A stretch of 64,000 nucleotides of DNA from an uncultured Thiohalocapsa sp. (lineage in GTDB: Bacteria; Pseudomonadota; Gammaproteobacteria; Chromatiales; Chromatiaceae). The stretch lies in contig NZ_CAJXYK010000025.1 in NCBI RefSeq assembly GCF_913063425.1, forward strand, positions 21,959-85,958, read 5' to 3'. Made by a program: the position numbers and the translations under genes. Every line of letters begins with the position of its first letter. Position 1 is the first letter of the stretch. Shown piece by piece: positions 44,396 through 54,949 of this stretch. Under the pieces are notes generated by a model. That model was not told the origin of the DNA. It saw nothing but the letters and a program-made list of their open reading frames with translations, and made no database searches.

Positions 44396-47020
44396 ATGCC
44401 ATCCGCCAACCGCCAACCCTGTCTGTGCTGTGCCTGCGCCGTCGCCATTGTGCTGGTGCTGCGGGGGGCCCCCGTCATGGCCGAGCCGGGCAGACCCGAC
44501 GGGCTGCCACCAGCGCCCGACCTGCCGCAGCCCGGGCCCGCTGAGCTGCCGCCGGCGCCCGATCTCCTGTCCTCCCCGGACTGGCCTGTCAGCGCATCAC
44601 CCTACCTGCCGCCCGACCTCGGCACATCCGATGCCCCGCCTGTGCTGCCCACCCCGCCGGCAGATCCACCCTTGTGGGTGCTGCCGGAGGCAGTGATCCC
44701 GGACCGCGTGCAAAGCCTGCCCGGTGCCGAGCCCGTGCGGGACCGTGGTTATCTGGACCGTCCCGGCACCACCCAAGGCATCGTCCGGGAGCCCATCGAG
44801 CGCGACTCAGGCCGCCTCGAGCGCGGCCTCGACTGGGCCTATTGCGGTCCGCGGCCGCCCAGTCAAGGCGGCGGCGGACTGGCCCCGCCAGCCGGCGATG
44901 CAGCAGCTGGCCCCATCGACCTCACCGCCGGTGGGGTCTCCTACCGGCGCGACGCAGAGGTGGTGGACGCCGTCGGCGGCGTCACCGTGGTGCGCGACGA
45001 TCAACGCGTGGAGGCGAACAGCCTGCGCTACGATCGCCGGCGAGAGACCATTACGACCCCCAGTGACACCTACCTGCAATACCCTCAGCTGCGGCTCGTC
45101 GGCGAGGGCGCAGAAATCAACCTGAGCACCGAGCAGGGACGTGTGGACGCCCCGCAGTTCCGGCTGTCGGGACCGCTCAACGTCCGCGGTCGCGCCGACA
45201 CCGGCTACGTGGTGAGCCCAACCCGCACCGCCTATCGGGATCTGCTGTATACGAGCTGCCCACCCGGCAGCAATGCCTGGTCCCTGCGCGCGAGCCGGCT
45301 CAAGCTGGACCAGGACGCGGGCCTTGGTATCGCCCGGGATGCACGCCTGCGCATTCGCGGCTTGCCGGTGTTCTACACGCCGTACCTGCAGTTCCCCATC
45401 GACAATCGGCGGCGCAGCGGCTTCCTGATCCCCTCCGTGGGCTCGTCCGAGGAAAACGGCTTTCAGCTGGAGACCCCGTACTACTGGAACATCGCCCCGA
45501 ACATGGACGCCACCCTGACGCCGCGCCTCATGAGCGAGCGCGGCGTGCTCCTGGGCGGTGAATTCCGTTGGCTGACCCGCCCGGACAGCGGCGAGATACG
45601 CGCCGGGATCCTGCCGAACGACCGCTTGTACGACGGCGACGAGCAATTCCGCTGGGCCGTCAATGCGCTGGAGGAAGGTCGCTGGCTCGATGGCCGTGTG
45701 CGTACATGGCTGGACTACAGCGCCGTCAGCGACGATGAGTACCTGGAGGACCTCGGGAACAACATCGACGCCACCAGCACGCGCCGGCTGCGCCAGCGCG
45801 GCGAAGTCGCCTACGCCGGTCGTGGCTGGTCGCTCACGACGCGCCTGGAGGCCTTTCAGACCATCGATGACATCCCCGCAACCTCCAGGCCCTATGGCCG
45901 CCTGCCGCAGATCCTGTTCCGCCTGAATCCGACGCAGCTCCTGCCGGAGGGCACACAGGACTTGCTGGGGCGCCCGCGTATCGGCCTGGAGGCGGAGTAC
46001 GATTACTTCGACCACAACCACAAGGTGCATGGCCAGCGGTTCACCTTCACGCCCGTGCTGAGCTGGCCGTTGCAGCGCAGCTGGGGCCATCTGATCCCGG
46101 GGGCGCGGCTCTATGCGTCCACCTACGCACTGACCGATGCGGACCCGGGCGCACCGGACGACCCGGATCACCTGATCCCGAGCCTGGACCTGGACGGCAA
46201 GCTGATCTTCGAGCGCGAGACACGCTGGCTCGGCGACGCCGCGCTGCAGACACTGGAGCCGCGGCTCTACTACCTCTACACCCCGTACGCAGATCAGGCC
46301 GACACGCCGGTGTTCGACAGCTCGGAGCTGGATTTCAGCTTCACCAACCTGTTCCGCAACAACCGTTTCACCGGGCGGGACCGCATCGGCGACGCCAATC
46401 AGGTCACCGCGGGCATCAGCTCGCGTATGCTGCGCGCCGCGACCGGCGAGGAGCTCTTCCGCGTCAGCTTCGGTCAGATCTATTACTTCGCTGACCGCCG
46501 CGTCCAGATCAATGGCCCGGTGCAGACCGCCGAGCGCTCACCCTACACCGGCGAGCTGTCGGCGCGGCTGTTCGAGAACTGGTTCGGTCGCGCCAGCTTC
46601 CAATGGGATCCCGAGCTGGAAGAAGACGACATGCCGCGGCGCACACTGCGGCTGGAGTACCGCGACCCCGAGCGGCGTATGCTGAACCTGGCCTACCGCG
46701 CCGATCTGACCCCGCGGGAGGTGAACCGCTACGAGGATACCGACGTCTCGTTCCGGCTCCCCTTCGGCACCCAGGTGGAAATGGTCGGCCGCTGGCTCTA
46801 CTCCGTGCGCCACAGCGAGACCATGGATGCCTTCGCCGGCATCGAATTCGGCCGCTGCTGCTGGCGCTTGCGCTTGCTCGGCCGCCATTTCAAGCGCCGC
46901 CCCGAGGACACCGCCAGCACCTCGGTGATGCTCCAGGTGGAGCTCGCCGGGCTCGGCGCCATCGGCGACCCCATCGGTGCATTCCTGGAACGCGAGATCT
47001 ATGGCTATTCCATCGACTGA
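44396..47020 (+). CDS. lptD: LPS-assembly protein LptD
   Basis: 874 residues. The signal peptide (residues ~1-29, ending APVMA) is followed by a proline-rich stretch to about 140 that most LptD proteins lack. An LptA-like jellyroll (DLTAGGVSYRRDAEVVDAVG) and the 26-strand outer-membrane barrel follow. The disulphide cysteines are recognisable: one in WAYCGP (near 149), one in YTSCPPG (near 288), and the pair in FGRCCWRLRL (near 820). LptD-LptE inserts LPS into the outer leaflet. The surA start overlaps its 3' end by 20 bp, and SurA is the chaperone needed to fold it. Confidence 0.95.
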   Translation: MPSANRQPCLCCACAVAIVLVLRGAPVMAEPGRPDGLPPAPDLPQPGPAELPPAPDLLSSPDWPVSASPYLPPDLGTSDAPPVLPTPPADPPLWVLPEAVIPDRVQSLPGAEPVRDRGYLDRPGTTQGIVREPIERDSGRLERGLDWAYCGPRPPSQGGGGLAPPAGDAAAGPIDLTAGGVSYRRDAEVVDAVGGVTVVRDDQRVEANSLRYDRRRETITTPSDTYLQYPQLRLVGEGAEINLSTEQGRVDAPQFRLSGPLNVRGRADTGYVVSPTRTAYRDLLYTSCPPGSNAWSLRASRLKLDQDAGLGIARDARLRIRGLPVFYTPYLQFPIDNRRRSGFLIPSVGSSEENGFQLETPYYWNIAPNMDATLTPRLMSERGVLLGGEFRWLTRPDSGEIRAGILPNDRLYDGDEQFRWAVNALEEGRWLDGRVRTWLDYSAVSDDEYLEDLGNNIDATSTRRLRQRGEVAYAGRGWSLTTRLEAFQTIDDIPATSRPYGRLPQILFRLNPTQLLPEGTQDLLGRPRIGLEAEYDYFDHNHKVHGQRFTFTPVLSWPLQRSWGHLIPGARLYASTYALTDADPGAPDDPDHLIPSLDLDGKLIFERETRWLGDAALQTLEPRLYYLYTPYADQADTPVFDSSELDFSFTNLFRNNRFTGRDRIGDANQVTAGISSRMLRAATGEELFRVSFGQIYYFADRRVQINGPVQTAERSPYTGELSARLFENWFGRASFQWDPELEEDDMPRRTLRLEYRDPERRMLNLAYRADLTPREVNRYEDTDVSFRLPFGTQVEMVGRWLYSVRHSETMDAFAGIEFGRCCWRLRLLGRHFKRRPEDTASTSVMLQVELAGLGAIGDPIGAFLEREIYGYSID

Positions 47021-48338
47021 TTCCCGCCCGCCGCGCTCCGCCCGACGGGGTGCCCGGCGCCTCATCGCCTGCCTGCTGCTGGGGCTCGCCGCCGGTATGG
47101 CCCAGGCGAGCAGCCCCCTGGACGGCATCGTCGCCGTGGTCAATGACGACGTCATCGTGCGCAGCGAGCTCCAGGCGGAGATCGATCTGGTGCTGCCGGA
47201 GCTCCAGGCCCGCGGCGCCGCCGTTCCCTCCCAGGCCGTGCTGGAGGAGCAGGTGCTGGAGCGGCTCATCCTCAAGCGCCTGCAGCTTCAGCAGGCCAGT
47301 CAGCTCGGCATCGAGGTGGATGAGGAGACGCTCACCAACGCGCTGAACGGCATCGCCGCCCGCAACGGCCTGACCCTGGAGCAGCTGCGCATCACACTGG
47401 AGCAGAACGGTGTGGACTTCGACAACTTCCGGGAAGACACCCGCGCGCAGATCCTCACCAGCCAGCTGCAGCAGCAGGCGGTGATGCGCAACATCCGGGT
47501 CAGCGACGCCGAGATCGAGCGCTTTCTGGAGCAGGAGGCCGACACGCTCATCCAGCGCCGGGAGGTGAAGCTCCAGCACATCCTGGTGGCACTGCCGGAG
47601 CGCCCGAGCAGCGCCCAGGTGGCGGCCGCCCGCAGCAAGGCCGAGCGACTGCTGGCGCGGCTGCGCGAGGGTGCCGACTTCGCCAGCGTCGCCGCAGCGG
47701 AGTCCGACGGCCGCCGTGCACTGGAGGGCGGCGACCTCGGCTGGTTCCCCATGGCCGAGGTGCCGACCCTGGCCGTGCCGGCCTCCCAGAGCCTCGCCAA
47801 GGGCGCGGTCACCGATCCCATCCAGAGCCCGAGCGGCTTCCATCTCATCAAGATCGCCGACATCAAGGGCGACGGACCGGAGCCCGTGAGCCAGACCCAG
47901 GCCCGCCACATCCTGATCCGCACCAACGAGCTGGTCTCGGACGACGATGCCCGCCGGCGGCTGGAGCAGCTGCGCCTGCGTATCCTCGGCGGTGACGATT
48001 TCGCCACCCTTGCCCGCGCCCACTCCGATGACACGGGCACCGCGCTCAAGGGCGGCGACCTCGGCTGGGTGGACCCCGGTGACACCGTACCGGAGTTCGA
48101 GGAGGTGATGGACGCCCTCGCCCCGGGCGACCTGAGCGAGCCCTTCCAGAGTCCCTTCGGCTGGCACATCGTGCAGGTGCTGGAGCGCCGCCAGCAGGAC
48201 ACTCCGGACGAGCTGCTGCGCATGAAGGCCGCCGACGCGCTGCGCCAGCGCAAGGCGGAGGAGGCCACCGAGATCTGGCTGCGCCAGCTGCGCGACGAGG
48301 CCTATGTGGACCTGCGACTGGACGCAATGGACTACTGA
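47001..48338 (+). CDS. surA: Periplasmic chaperone/peptidyl-prolyl isomerase SurA
   Basis: 445 residues. Signal peptide ([16 protein letters not shown]), N-terminal chaperone domain ([20 protein letters not shown]), and two parvulin domains: about 195-290 ([15 protein letters not shown] ... [19 protein letters not shown]) and 303-400 ([11 protein letters not shown] ... [20 protein letters not shown]). A C-terminal helix completes the fold. It delivers outer-membrane proteins such as LptD to the Bam complex. The start at 47001 lies within lptD, so the two are co-translated. Confidence 0.96.
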   Translation: MAIPSTDSRPPRSARRGARRLIACLLLGLAAGMAQASSPLDGIVAVVNDDVIVRSELQAEIDLVLPELQARGAAVPSQAVLEEQVLERLILKRLQLQQASQLGIEVDEETLTNALNGIAARNGLTLEQLRITLEQNGVDFDNFREDTRAQILTSQLQQQAVMRNIRVSDAEIERFLEQEADTLIQRREVKLQHILVALPERPSSAQVAAARSKAERLLARLREGADFASVAAAESDGRRALEGGDLGWFPMAEVPTLAVPASQSLAKGAVTDPIQSPSGFHLIKIADIKGDGPEPVSQTQARHILIRTNELVSDDDARRRLEQLRLRILGGDDFATLARAHSDDTGTALKGGDLGWVDPGDTVPEFEEVMDALAPGDLSEPFQSPFGWHIVQVLERRQQDTPDELLRMKAADALRQRKAEEATEIWLRQLRDEAYVDLRLDAMDY

Positions 48339-48477
48339 CCCGACACAGCGCCCGGCTGGCGCCCGACGATGCGCAGCACAATGCACGCACCGGCCGGAGC
48401 CGACGCCCGCTCCTACCGCTGCGCGGACCGGTTGCAACCTGGAGCAGCCCTATTTTCCGAGCCGGCACAGGCACCCC

Positions 48478-49512
48478 ATGACCACCACCGACACCACCCG
48501 AGCACCCCCGCGCATCGCACTCACACCTGGGGAGCCTGCCGGCATCGGCCCGGACTTATGCGTGCGCCTTGCGCAGCAGGCGCATGCGGCGGAGCTGGTG
48601 GCCCTGTGCGACCCGGCACTGCTGCGGGAGCGCGCGGCGGCCCTGGGCCTGGCGTTGTCGCTGGAGCCGCTTCAGCCGGCGGCGGCGCCGGCACCCCAGG
48701 CGCCCGGCAGCCTGCGTGTGGACCCGGTGGCGCGGCTGCGCACGCCGGCCGTGCCGGGCCGCCTCGACACCCGCAACGCGGGCTATGTGGTGGAGACGCT
48801 CACCGCCGCCTGCCAGGGCTGCCGCAGCGGCCGCTATGCCGCCGTGGTCACGGCCCCGGTGCACAAGGGCGTCATCAACGACGCCGGCCTCGCCTTCACC
48901 GGCCACACGGAGCTGTTCGCCGAGCAGTGCGGCGCCCGACCCGTGATGCTGCTGGCGGCGCCCGGGCTCAAGGTGGCCCTGGCCACCACGCATCTGCCCC
49001 TGCGGGACGTTTCGGCAGCACTGAGCCGGCAGGGCATCTCTGACGTGCTCCAGACGCTGCTCGCGGACCTGCCGCGACGTTTCGGCATCGCCAGGCCCCG
49101 CATCGCCGTCTGCGGGCTGAATCCGCACGCCGGCGAGGGCGGCCACCTGGGCCGGGAGGAGATCGAGATCATCGTGCCCGTGCTGGAGCGCTTCCGTGCC
49201 GCGGGTGCGGACGTGCGCGGCCCGCTGCCGGCGGACACGGCCTTCCTGCCGCCGCTGCTGGCGGACACCGACGTGGTGCTGGCCATGTACCACGACCAGG
49301 GCCTGCCGGTGCTGAAGCATCTCGGCTTCGGCCACGCGGTCAACGTGACCCTGGGCCTGCCCATCATCCGCACCTCGGTGGACCACGGCACGGCACTGGA
49401 CCTGGCGGGCACCGGCCGCGCCGACCCGGGCAGCCTGGCGGCGGCGCTGGAGATGGCCGTGGAGATGGCAGCGCGGGAAGCCGGCGCAAAGACACGCGGG
49501 GCAGAGGCCTGA
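48478..49512 (+). CDS. pdxA: 4-hydroxythreonine-4-phosphate dehydrogenase
   Basis: 344 residues (family about 330). It oxidises 4-phosphohydroxythreonine in pyridoxal phosphate synthesis. Visible: [35 protein letters not shown], metal-binding His in [10 protein letters not shown], and [20 protein letters not shown]. It lies 139 bases after surA in the common lptD-surA-pdxA order. rsmA/apaH, often next, do not follow; an unrelated convergent gene does. Confidence 0.96.
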   Translation: MTTTDTTRAPPRIALTPGEPAGIGPDLCVRLAQQAHAAELVALCDPALLRERAAALGLALSLEPLQPAAAPAPQAPGSLRVDPVARLRTPAVPGRLDTRNAGYVVETLTAACQGCRSGRYAAVVTAPVHKGVINDAGLAFTGHTELFAEQCGARPVMLLAAPGLKVALATTHLPLRDVSAALSRQGISDVLQTLLADLPRRFGIARPRIAVCGLNPHAGEGGHLGREEIEIIVPVLERFRAAGADVRGPLPADTAFLPPLLADTDVVLAMYHDQGLPVLKHLGFGHAVNVTLGLPIIRTSVDHGTALDLAGTGRADPGSLAAALEMAVEMAAREAGAKTRGAEA

Positions 49513-49687
49513 CGGCCAGCGCCGCCCTGGCTCAGGTCGCGTCGCCGCGTCGTTGCGCGCCCCCTGCTGCATCCTTGCCCGCCACCTCCGTTGCGTGAGA
49601 CCGAGCTCGGGCGCATACAAGCAAGCCCGGCTCGCCAGCCCGGCTGCCACAGCCTGAATGTGCGGGCCTGAATCTGCCGGCCTTGGA

Positions 49688-50632
49688 TCAGCCGCCCATG
49701 CGCCGGTGCACCTCCAGCGCCACCTCCAGCGCCCGCAGGCCCACGGCCCCGTCCACCAACGGCCGTCCACCTAAGCGCACAGCGTCCACGAAGGCCGCGA
49801 TCTCCGCATCCAGCGGCTTCACCGGCTCCACGGCGATGCGCTCGCGCACGATCTCGGGCCGCGCGCCGTCCGGCCGCGGCACCGGACGCGCGATGTCGAG
49901 CGTCTGTCCGACGAAGTCCAGCGACAGATAGCCGCCGGCCTGGAACACCCGGATGCGTCGCACGGTCTGCTCCGACACGCGGCTTGCAACGATGTTGGCG
50001 ACGGCGCCGTCGGCGAACTGGAGCCGGGCATTGGCGATGTCCACGTGCTCGGTGAGCACGGGCGTGCCGACGGCGCGGATCTCCGTCAGCTCGCCGCCCA
50101 CCAGGCCCAGGATGATGTCGATGTCGTGGATCATCAGGTCCGAGACCACGTCCACGTCCGTCGCCCGCTCCTTGAAGCCGCCCATGCGCTGGGCCTCGAT
50201 GAAGCGCGGCCGGTGGATGCGCGCGGCGAGCGCCATGATGCCGGCGTTGAAGCGCTCCAGATGGCCGATCTGCAGGATGGCGCCGGCGGCCTCGGCACGG
50301 CGCACGATCTCCCGCCCCTGAGCCATGTCGGGCGCCACGGGCTTCTCCAGCAGCATGTGCACGCCGGCATCCAGATACGGCCCGGCCACATCCAGGTGCG
50401 CCGTGGTGGGCACCACGATGCTCACCGCGTCCACCTGCCCGAGCAGCGCCCTTGGGTCGGCATGGGCTGTACACCCGGCCTCGGCAGCGACGGCCTCCGC
50501 CCGCGCGCGGTCGGTGTCGGCGACACCCACCAGCTCGACGCCGTCGAGCCTTGAGTAGATCAGCGCGTGGAAGCGGCCGAGATAGCCGACTCCCACGACG
50601 CCGACGCGCACTGCACCTGCCAAGCCGATCAC
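49688..50632 (-). CDS. Gfo/Idh/MocA-family NAD(P)-dependent oxidoreductase
   Basis: 314 residues. A Rossmann start (VRVGVVGVGYLGRFHALIYS) is followed by the family signature HMLLEKPVAPDM, and the substrate domain has GHLERFNAGIMAL and DLMIHDIDIILGLVGG with catalytic His. The pattern is closest to sugar-nucleotide dehydrogenases such as the UDP-GlcNAc 3-dehydrogenase used to make 2,3-diamino lipid A, which would fit the LPS context, but a partner aminotransferase is not seen. The GTG at 50632 is used; GTG at 50611 (VRVGVVG) is an alternative. It is convergent with pdxA. Confidence 0.85.
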   Translation of the reverse strand: MIGLAGAVRVGVVGVGYLGRFHALIYSRLDGVELVGVADTDRARAEAVAAEAGCTAHADPRALLGQVDAVSIVVPTTAHLDVAGPYLDAGVHMLLEKPVAPDMAQGREIVRRAEAAGAILQIGHLERFNAGIMALAARIHRPRFIEAQRMGGFKERATDVDVVSDLMIHDIDIILGLVGGELTEIRAVGTPVLTEHVDIANARLQFADGAVANIVASRVSEQTVRRIRVFQAGGYLSLDFVGQTLDIARPVPRPDGARPEIVRERIAVEPVKPLDAEIAAFVDAVRLGGRPLVDGAVGLRALEVALEVHRRMGG

Positions 50633-50842
50633 CCCCTGCTGCGCTGTGGTCGCAGACCATGATAACGGCTTTCGCGCACGGCATGCGCCGCCACGCCCGG
50701 CTGCGCGGCGCGATACCCGGCAGGGACAGCCGATGGCGGGGCTCCCCCACGCGCGGTCGCGGATGGGAGGATGCGGATTGGGCGGCAGGAGGGTATCGAC
50801 GCCGCGCCTGCGCCCGCACCACCATCGAGGAGAGCAACAGCC

Positions 50843-51049
50843 ATGGCAGAAATCATCACCGCGGTTTACGCCGCCGCAGACACCCTCCAGAACGTGCGCA
50901 ACGACTTGGTCGCGGTCGGCATTCCGCAGGAGAAGATCCGCGTCAGCGAAGACAAGCGCCAAGTCCAGGTGATGGGCCCGGAGACGGCCGAGGCCGAGAT
51001 CGAGGAGATCCTGAGACGGCACGAGCCCATCGAGCTGCACACCAACTGA
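50843..51049 (+). CDS. Small conserved-looking cytoplasmic protein
   Basis: 68 residues: MAEIITAVYAAADTLQNVRN, then DLVAVGIPQEKIRVSEDKRQ and a helix. The alternating beta-alpha-beta pattern resembles small stress-protein-like domains (YflT/DUF1269 type). The ribosome binding site GAGGAGAG at 50827-50834 precedes the ATG well. It is divergent from the oxidoreductase. Function unknown. Confidence 0.7.
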   Translation: MAEIITAVYAAADTLQNVRNDLVAVGIPQEKIRVSEDKRQVQVMGPETAEAEIEEILRRHEPIELHTN

Positions 51050-51083
51050 ACCCCTGCCGTCGACGCCGGCGCTGCCTCTCACC

Positions 51084-51107
51084 GGGAGCGCCGGCTTGCC
51101 CGCCGGC
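51084..51107. repeat. REP-like dispersed palindrome, copy 2 (inverted)
   Basis: GGGAGCGCCGGCTTGCCCGC then CGGC; reverse orientation of the copy at 9370-9393. It lies beside a broken toxin gene. Confidence 0.6.
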
Positions 51108-51124
51108 GGCGGGGCTCCATGCCG

Positions 51125-51254
51125 CGCTGCTGATGGCCGGGAGGAACAGCCCGGCGGTTCGCATCTGCTCGGCCCCTTGCGCCACACCGGCATCGGCCTT
51201 GCCGGATCGGGCCTTGCGCAGCTCGGAGGCGATGTTGGTATCCAGCAGGTACAT
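51125..51254 (-). pseudogene. VapC/FitB-like toxin N-terminal fragment
   Basis: From 51254 the minus strand reads MYLLDTNIASELRKARSGKA then DAGVAQGAEQMRTAGLFLPA and ISS, the first third of a FitB/VapC PIN toxin with its first catalytic Asp. It then runs into the palindrome and unrelated sequence, so the catalytic core is lost. Upstream, a frame ending EPPRLNDLAHAAALG stops at 51254 with TGATG coupling and may be the tail of its antitoxin, whose family I do not recognise. Confidence 0.75.
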
Positions 51255-51438
51255 CAGCCGAGCGCGGCCGCATGCGCGAGGTCGTTCAGCCGCGGCGGCT
51301 CGAAATCGATCCCGTGCTGGACTGCATCCTGTTCACGGACGACTTGATCGCCATCCTGGTGCCGGTGCACGCCTTGGGCGGCGCCGCCGGAAGGGCCGCG
51401 TGCCGGGCCAGAGCCGCGGCACGAGACAACCGTCCTGG

Positions 51439-54400
51439 TCATGTTGTGCTCGGGCCACCACTGGATTGCGGCCACCCTTCAGCGTCACTGGGCGTGCCCG
51501 CCGATTCACCCTGTGGACGCCGCAACTCCACCGCAAGCGGCCGGCTCGCATCCAGGTGCAGATCCCGCTGCGGGAAGGCGATGACGATGCCGGCCGCCGC
51601 GAACTTGCGGTTGACCGCCTTGTGCAGGTCGGTGATGGTCGCGATGCGGTAGTCGATGGAGCTGAGATATGCGCGCAGGATCAGCGTCAGGGAGTTGTCG
51701 CCGAAGCCCTCGAAGCTCAGGATCGGCGCCGGATCATCGAGGACATGCTCGTGCTCCTCGGCCGCCTCGCGCATGAGCGCCAGGGCCTTGTCGACGTCGC
51801 TGCCGTAGGCGACGCCGGCGATGATCACGACCCGGGTCATCTGGTCCGACAGGGACCAGTTGAGCAGGCGCCCGGTGACGAATTCCTTGTTCGGCACCAG
51901 CAGCTCCTTGCGGTCCCAGTTGCGAATGGTCGTCGCCCGGATCTGGATCTTGGTCACCACACCATCGGTGTCGCCGACAGTGACGATGTCCCCCACACGC
52001 ACCGGCCGCTCGAACAGGATGATCAGGCCGCTGATGAAGTTGGCCACGATCTCCTGCAGGCCGAAGCCGATGCCCACACCGAGCGCCGCCACCAGCCATT
52101 GCAATTGCGACCACTGCACGCCGATGAGCGCGAAGACCACCAGCAGGCCGACGGTGATGATGGCGTAAGTGGTCAGTGTGGTGACCGTATAGCGGCCCCC
52201 CGCCGTGACGTCTGCGCTGCGCAGCAGGATCATCTCCAGCACGGCCGGAATCTGTTTCGCGAAGACGAAGGTTGCGATGCCAATGACCAATGCCAGGCCG
52301 AGATCGGCCAGGGTGGTCGGGTCGAGGCGTTCCTCGCCGTCGACCATGACGGTCTGTTGCCAGAGGCTCACGTTGTCCAGCACGCGCAGGGCGGGGATGA
52401 CATCGGACCAGATAATCCACAGCCCCACAACGCCCGCCGTGACCAACGCGGTGGTGATCAGGCCGCCGGTGGTATCGCTCAGGGAGTCGAGATCGATCTG
52501 CGGCTCCTCCACCTCCGTCAGCCCGGCCGTGTCCTCGCCGTCGGCATGCCCGGCATCGCGTCGGCGGGCCTCGAGCGCCGCCTCGCGGCGTTCCATCGCC
52601 TTGTCGTAGGCGATGCGCCGGCGCGTGACCTTGACCCATCGCTGTGCCAGTGCCGTCAGCAGGATCAGCGCGACCACCATCCAGGTGCTCTGCACGAACC
52701 GACCGAGCAGTATTTTTGCCGTGTACAGGTAGCCCAGCACATCCAGCACCGCGAGTGCCAGGGGTGCGACGACCAGCAGCGGGTACCAAAACGAGTACAG
52801 CAACGGCAGCGTGCGCCCCTGCGCCCCTCTCGCCGCGTGGGCGAAGACACCGGACTTCGGGTGCAGCAGGCGGAAGAAGGCAAACGCCAGGGTGATGGCG
52901 AGGACCATGAAGGCGACGCGCCCCGCCGCCCAGCCGGCGTTCAGCGGATCGAGACGGACGATCACGAGCAGCACGCCCGCCGCGGGCAGATAGGTCCAGG
53001 ACAGCCGGTCCAGCTCGCGCCGCAGCAGCCGGACGCTGGATTCGGGCCAGCGGAAGTGGGCAGCCGCCAGCCCGCGCGGGATGCACATCAGGCGCACGGC
53101 TCGCAGGAAATAGAACTGCATGGCGAGCGCGACGAGCGCCGCGCCCACGGCCATTGAGAAGTCGGTGGCCCGCGGCGACACCTGCAGCTGCCAGCCCACC
53201 ACCGCCGCCACCAGGGGCCAGGCGGCGGCGGCGACGAGGGTGACCACGAGCACCTGCAGGCTGTAACCGAAGCGGTCGGTGGTGGGCTTGCCGAGCCGTT
53301 CGCTGGTGGCCTCGATGAACCGGATCAGGTGCTTGCGGCCCCACAGGAAGGCCGCGAGGACCAGACCGAGCAGCACGAAGACGGCCGAGTGGGTGACCTG
53401 GTGGACGAGGACGCCGGCCACCCCGGCCCAGCCGCTCGGCGAGACGATCCGCCAGACCTGATCCGGCAGGGCCCCGAGCGCGGCAAGCTCGGTGCGCGAG
53501 GCGCTGCGCACCCACAGCAGGTTCACGTCCAGCAGCTCGTCGAAGCGCCTGATGGTGGTCGACAGGCTCGATTGTGCGGCCTCCAGCTCCCCGAGCCTGC
53601 GCAGCAGCAAGTCCTCGGACTCGATGGCCTTGTCCAGCAAGGCCCGGCGCTCATCGACGAGATCGACGAGCCGTGCCCGCATGGATGCGGGCGCATCCTC
53701 CACACCCGCGTCGGCGAGCAGCATCTCGACATAGGCGTCCGTGTCCGCCAGCCGCTGCTGCTCGCGCCGATGGAGCACGCGCTTGACGCCGCTCTCACTC
53801 GCCTGTTCTTCGCGCGCCCGCGCTTCACGTCGGAAGGTGCGCAGGTCGGGCAGGGCCTGGCGCTGTTGCTGCAGCAGGTTGCCGAGCTCGCCGCTCAGGT
53901 TGGCGCCGCCGATGTCGATGACCTCGCGCGCGCTCTCGAAGTCGCCTTCCAGTTGTTGGCGCAACCGCTCGGTGGTCTCGGTCTGCTGCCGGATCTCGTC
54001 GAGCCGGGTGACGGTGTCGGCGATGTCGCTCGACAGTGCAGCATTCTGCTCGGCGAGCCGCACCACCAGGGGGTGCCGGCCCTCGGCCTCCAGGCGCGCC
54101 GCCTCCGCCGCGGCCTTGGCGCGCTCCGCATCCGCCTGCCGCCGCTGCGTAACGAGGCCCTCCAACAGCGCGAGTCGCCGGCCGATGGCCGCCGCGTCCT
54201 GGGCCGCCTTGTCGCGTTTCGCCTCCAGCAGCTCCAGGCGGGCCGGCTGGCTCAGCAGCTCCTGATTGAGCATCTCGATCTCAGCGGCCAGCGCTGCGGC
54301 CTGGGTCTCCAGCGCCCAGCGCCGCGCCTGCGCCTCTGCCGATGCCTCGCCGGAGGCATCGAGCAGCTGGCGTTGCGCCAGGTTCTCGGTCTGTTCCTGT

Positions 54401-54930
54401 TCGGCCGCCTGCAGGCGCTGGCGGATGGCGGCGGGCCGGGCGGTCGCCGCCTCGAGGCGCTGCGACAAGTCCGCCAGCCGCTTCTCGGTCAGGGCGAGGT
54501 CGCCCATGTCCTGTTGGATGAAGGTCTCGAGCTCGGCAAGCGGGGTCGCGTCATCCACCGCCAGGCCAGCCGGCAGAGGTCCGTCTGACCCGGCGGCGCG
54601 CGCCGCCGTCAGCTGCTCGCGAATCACCTGAGCCTCTGCCGGTGCTGTTTGCAGGGCCTCCCGAAAGGCTTGTGCTTCGGCTTTGTCCGCGGCGGCCGCT
54701 TCCAGGTTGCTCAGCGCGCGTTGATACAGGGACAGCAGGCGGCTCTTGGTCTCCTCCGGCAGATCGGCCGCCGCTTCGGTCTCGGCGATCTTTGCCTGGA
54801 GCGTCTGCGCCGTCACCGGCGGCGACTGGTCATCCGGCGCCTGCTGCGCGGCTGCGATTGGGGCGAGCAGCGCCAGCAGCCAGAGGCCGAGCGCGAGGAG
54901 GCGGCGCGGTTGCCGCGGCGTCGCCATCAT
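51439..54930 (-). CDS. Large mechanosensitive channel (MscK/MscM type)
   Basis: 1163 residues from ATG 54930 (54960 adds ten). A signal peptide (LLALGLWLLALLAPIAAA) is followed by a long periplasmic coiled-coil region (about 30-490, rich in Gln, Glu, Ala). A multi-helix membrane block (about 500-950) leads to the MscS core. The pore helix WLVAALGVGIGFGLQEIVAN has the Gly/Ala packing of MscS TM3, followed by FISGLIILFERPVRVGDIVT and the cytoplasmic vestibule (NWDRKELLVPNKEFVTGRLL). It releases solutes on hypo-osmotic shock. It is the last gene of a four-gene overlapping operon. Confidence 0.93.
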   Translation of the reverse strand: MMATPRQPRRLLALGLWLLALLAPIAAAQQAPDDQSPPVTAQTLQAKIAETEAAADLPEETKSRLLSLYQRALSNLEAAAADKAEAQAFREALQTAPAEAQVIREQLTAARAAGSDGPLPAGLAVDDATPLAELETFIQQDMGDLALTEKRLADLSQRLEAATARPAAIRQRLQAAEQEQTENLAQRQLLDASGEASAEAQARRWALETQAAALAAEIEMLNQELLSQPARLELLEAKRDKAAQDAAAIGRRLALLEGLVTQRRQADAERAKAAAEAARLEAEGRHPLVVRLAEQNAALSSDIADTVTRLDEIRQQTETTERLRQQLEGDFESAREVIDIGGANLSGELGNLLQQQRQALPDLRTFRREARAREEQASESGVKRVLHRREQQRLADTDAYVEMLLADAGVEDAPASMRARLVDLVDERRALLDKAIESEDLLLRRLGELEAAQSSLSTTIRRFDELLDVNLLWVRSASRTELAALGALPDQVWRIVSPSGWAGVAGVLVHQVTHSAVFVLLGLVLAAFLWGRKHLIRFIEATSERLGKPTTDRFGYSLQVLVVTLVAAAAWPLVAAVVGWQLQVSPRATDFSMAVGAALVALAMQFYFLRAVRLMCIPRGLAAAHFRWPESSVRLLRRELDRLSWTYLPAAGVLLVIVRLDPLNAGWAAGRVAFMVLAITLAFAFFRLLHPKSGVFAHAARGAQGRTLPLLYSFWYPLLVVAPLALAVLDVLGYLYTAKILLGRFVQSTWMVVALILLTALAQRWVKVTRRRIAYDKAMERREAALEARRRDAGHADGEDTAGLTEVEEPQIDLDSLSDTTGGLITTALVTAGVVGLWIIWSDVIPALRVLDNVSLWQQTVMVDGEERLDPTTLADLGLALVIGIATFVFAKQIPAVLEMILLRSADVTAGGRYTVTTLTTYAIITVGLLVVFALIGVQWSQLQWLVAALGVGIGFGLQEIVANFISGLIILFERPVRVGDIVTVGDTDGVVTKIQIRATTIRNWDRKELLVPNKEFVTGRLLNWSLSDQMTRVVIIAGVAYGSDVDKALALMREAAEEHEHVLDDPAPILSFEGFGDNSLTLILRAYLSSIDYRIATITDLHKAVNRKFAAAGIVIAFPQRDLHLDASRPLAVELRRPQGESAGTPSDAEGWPQSSGGPSTT

Positions 54931-54949
54931 GGCGTGGCGTCGCCCCGGG

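Noticed and set aside
50452..53157. 901-codon plus-strand frame across the oxidoreductase, small gene and channel
   Set aside because: Overlaps three supported genes and has no recognisable domain.
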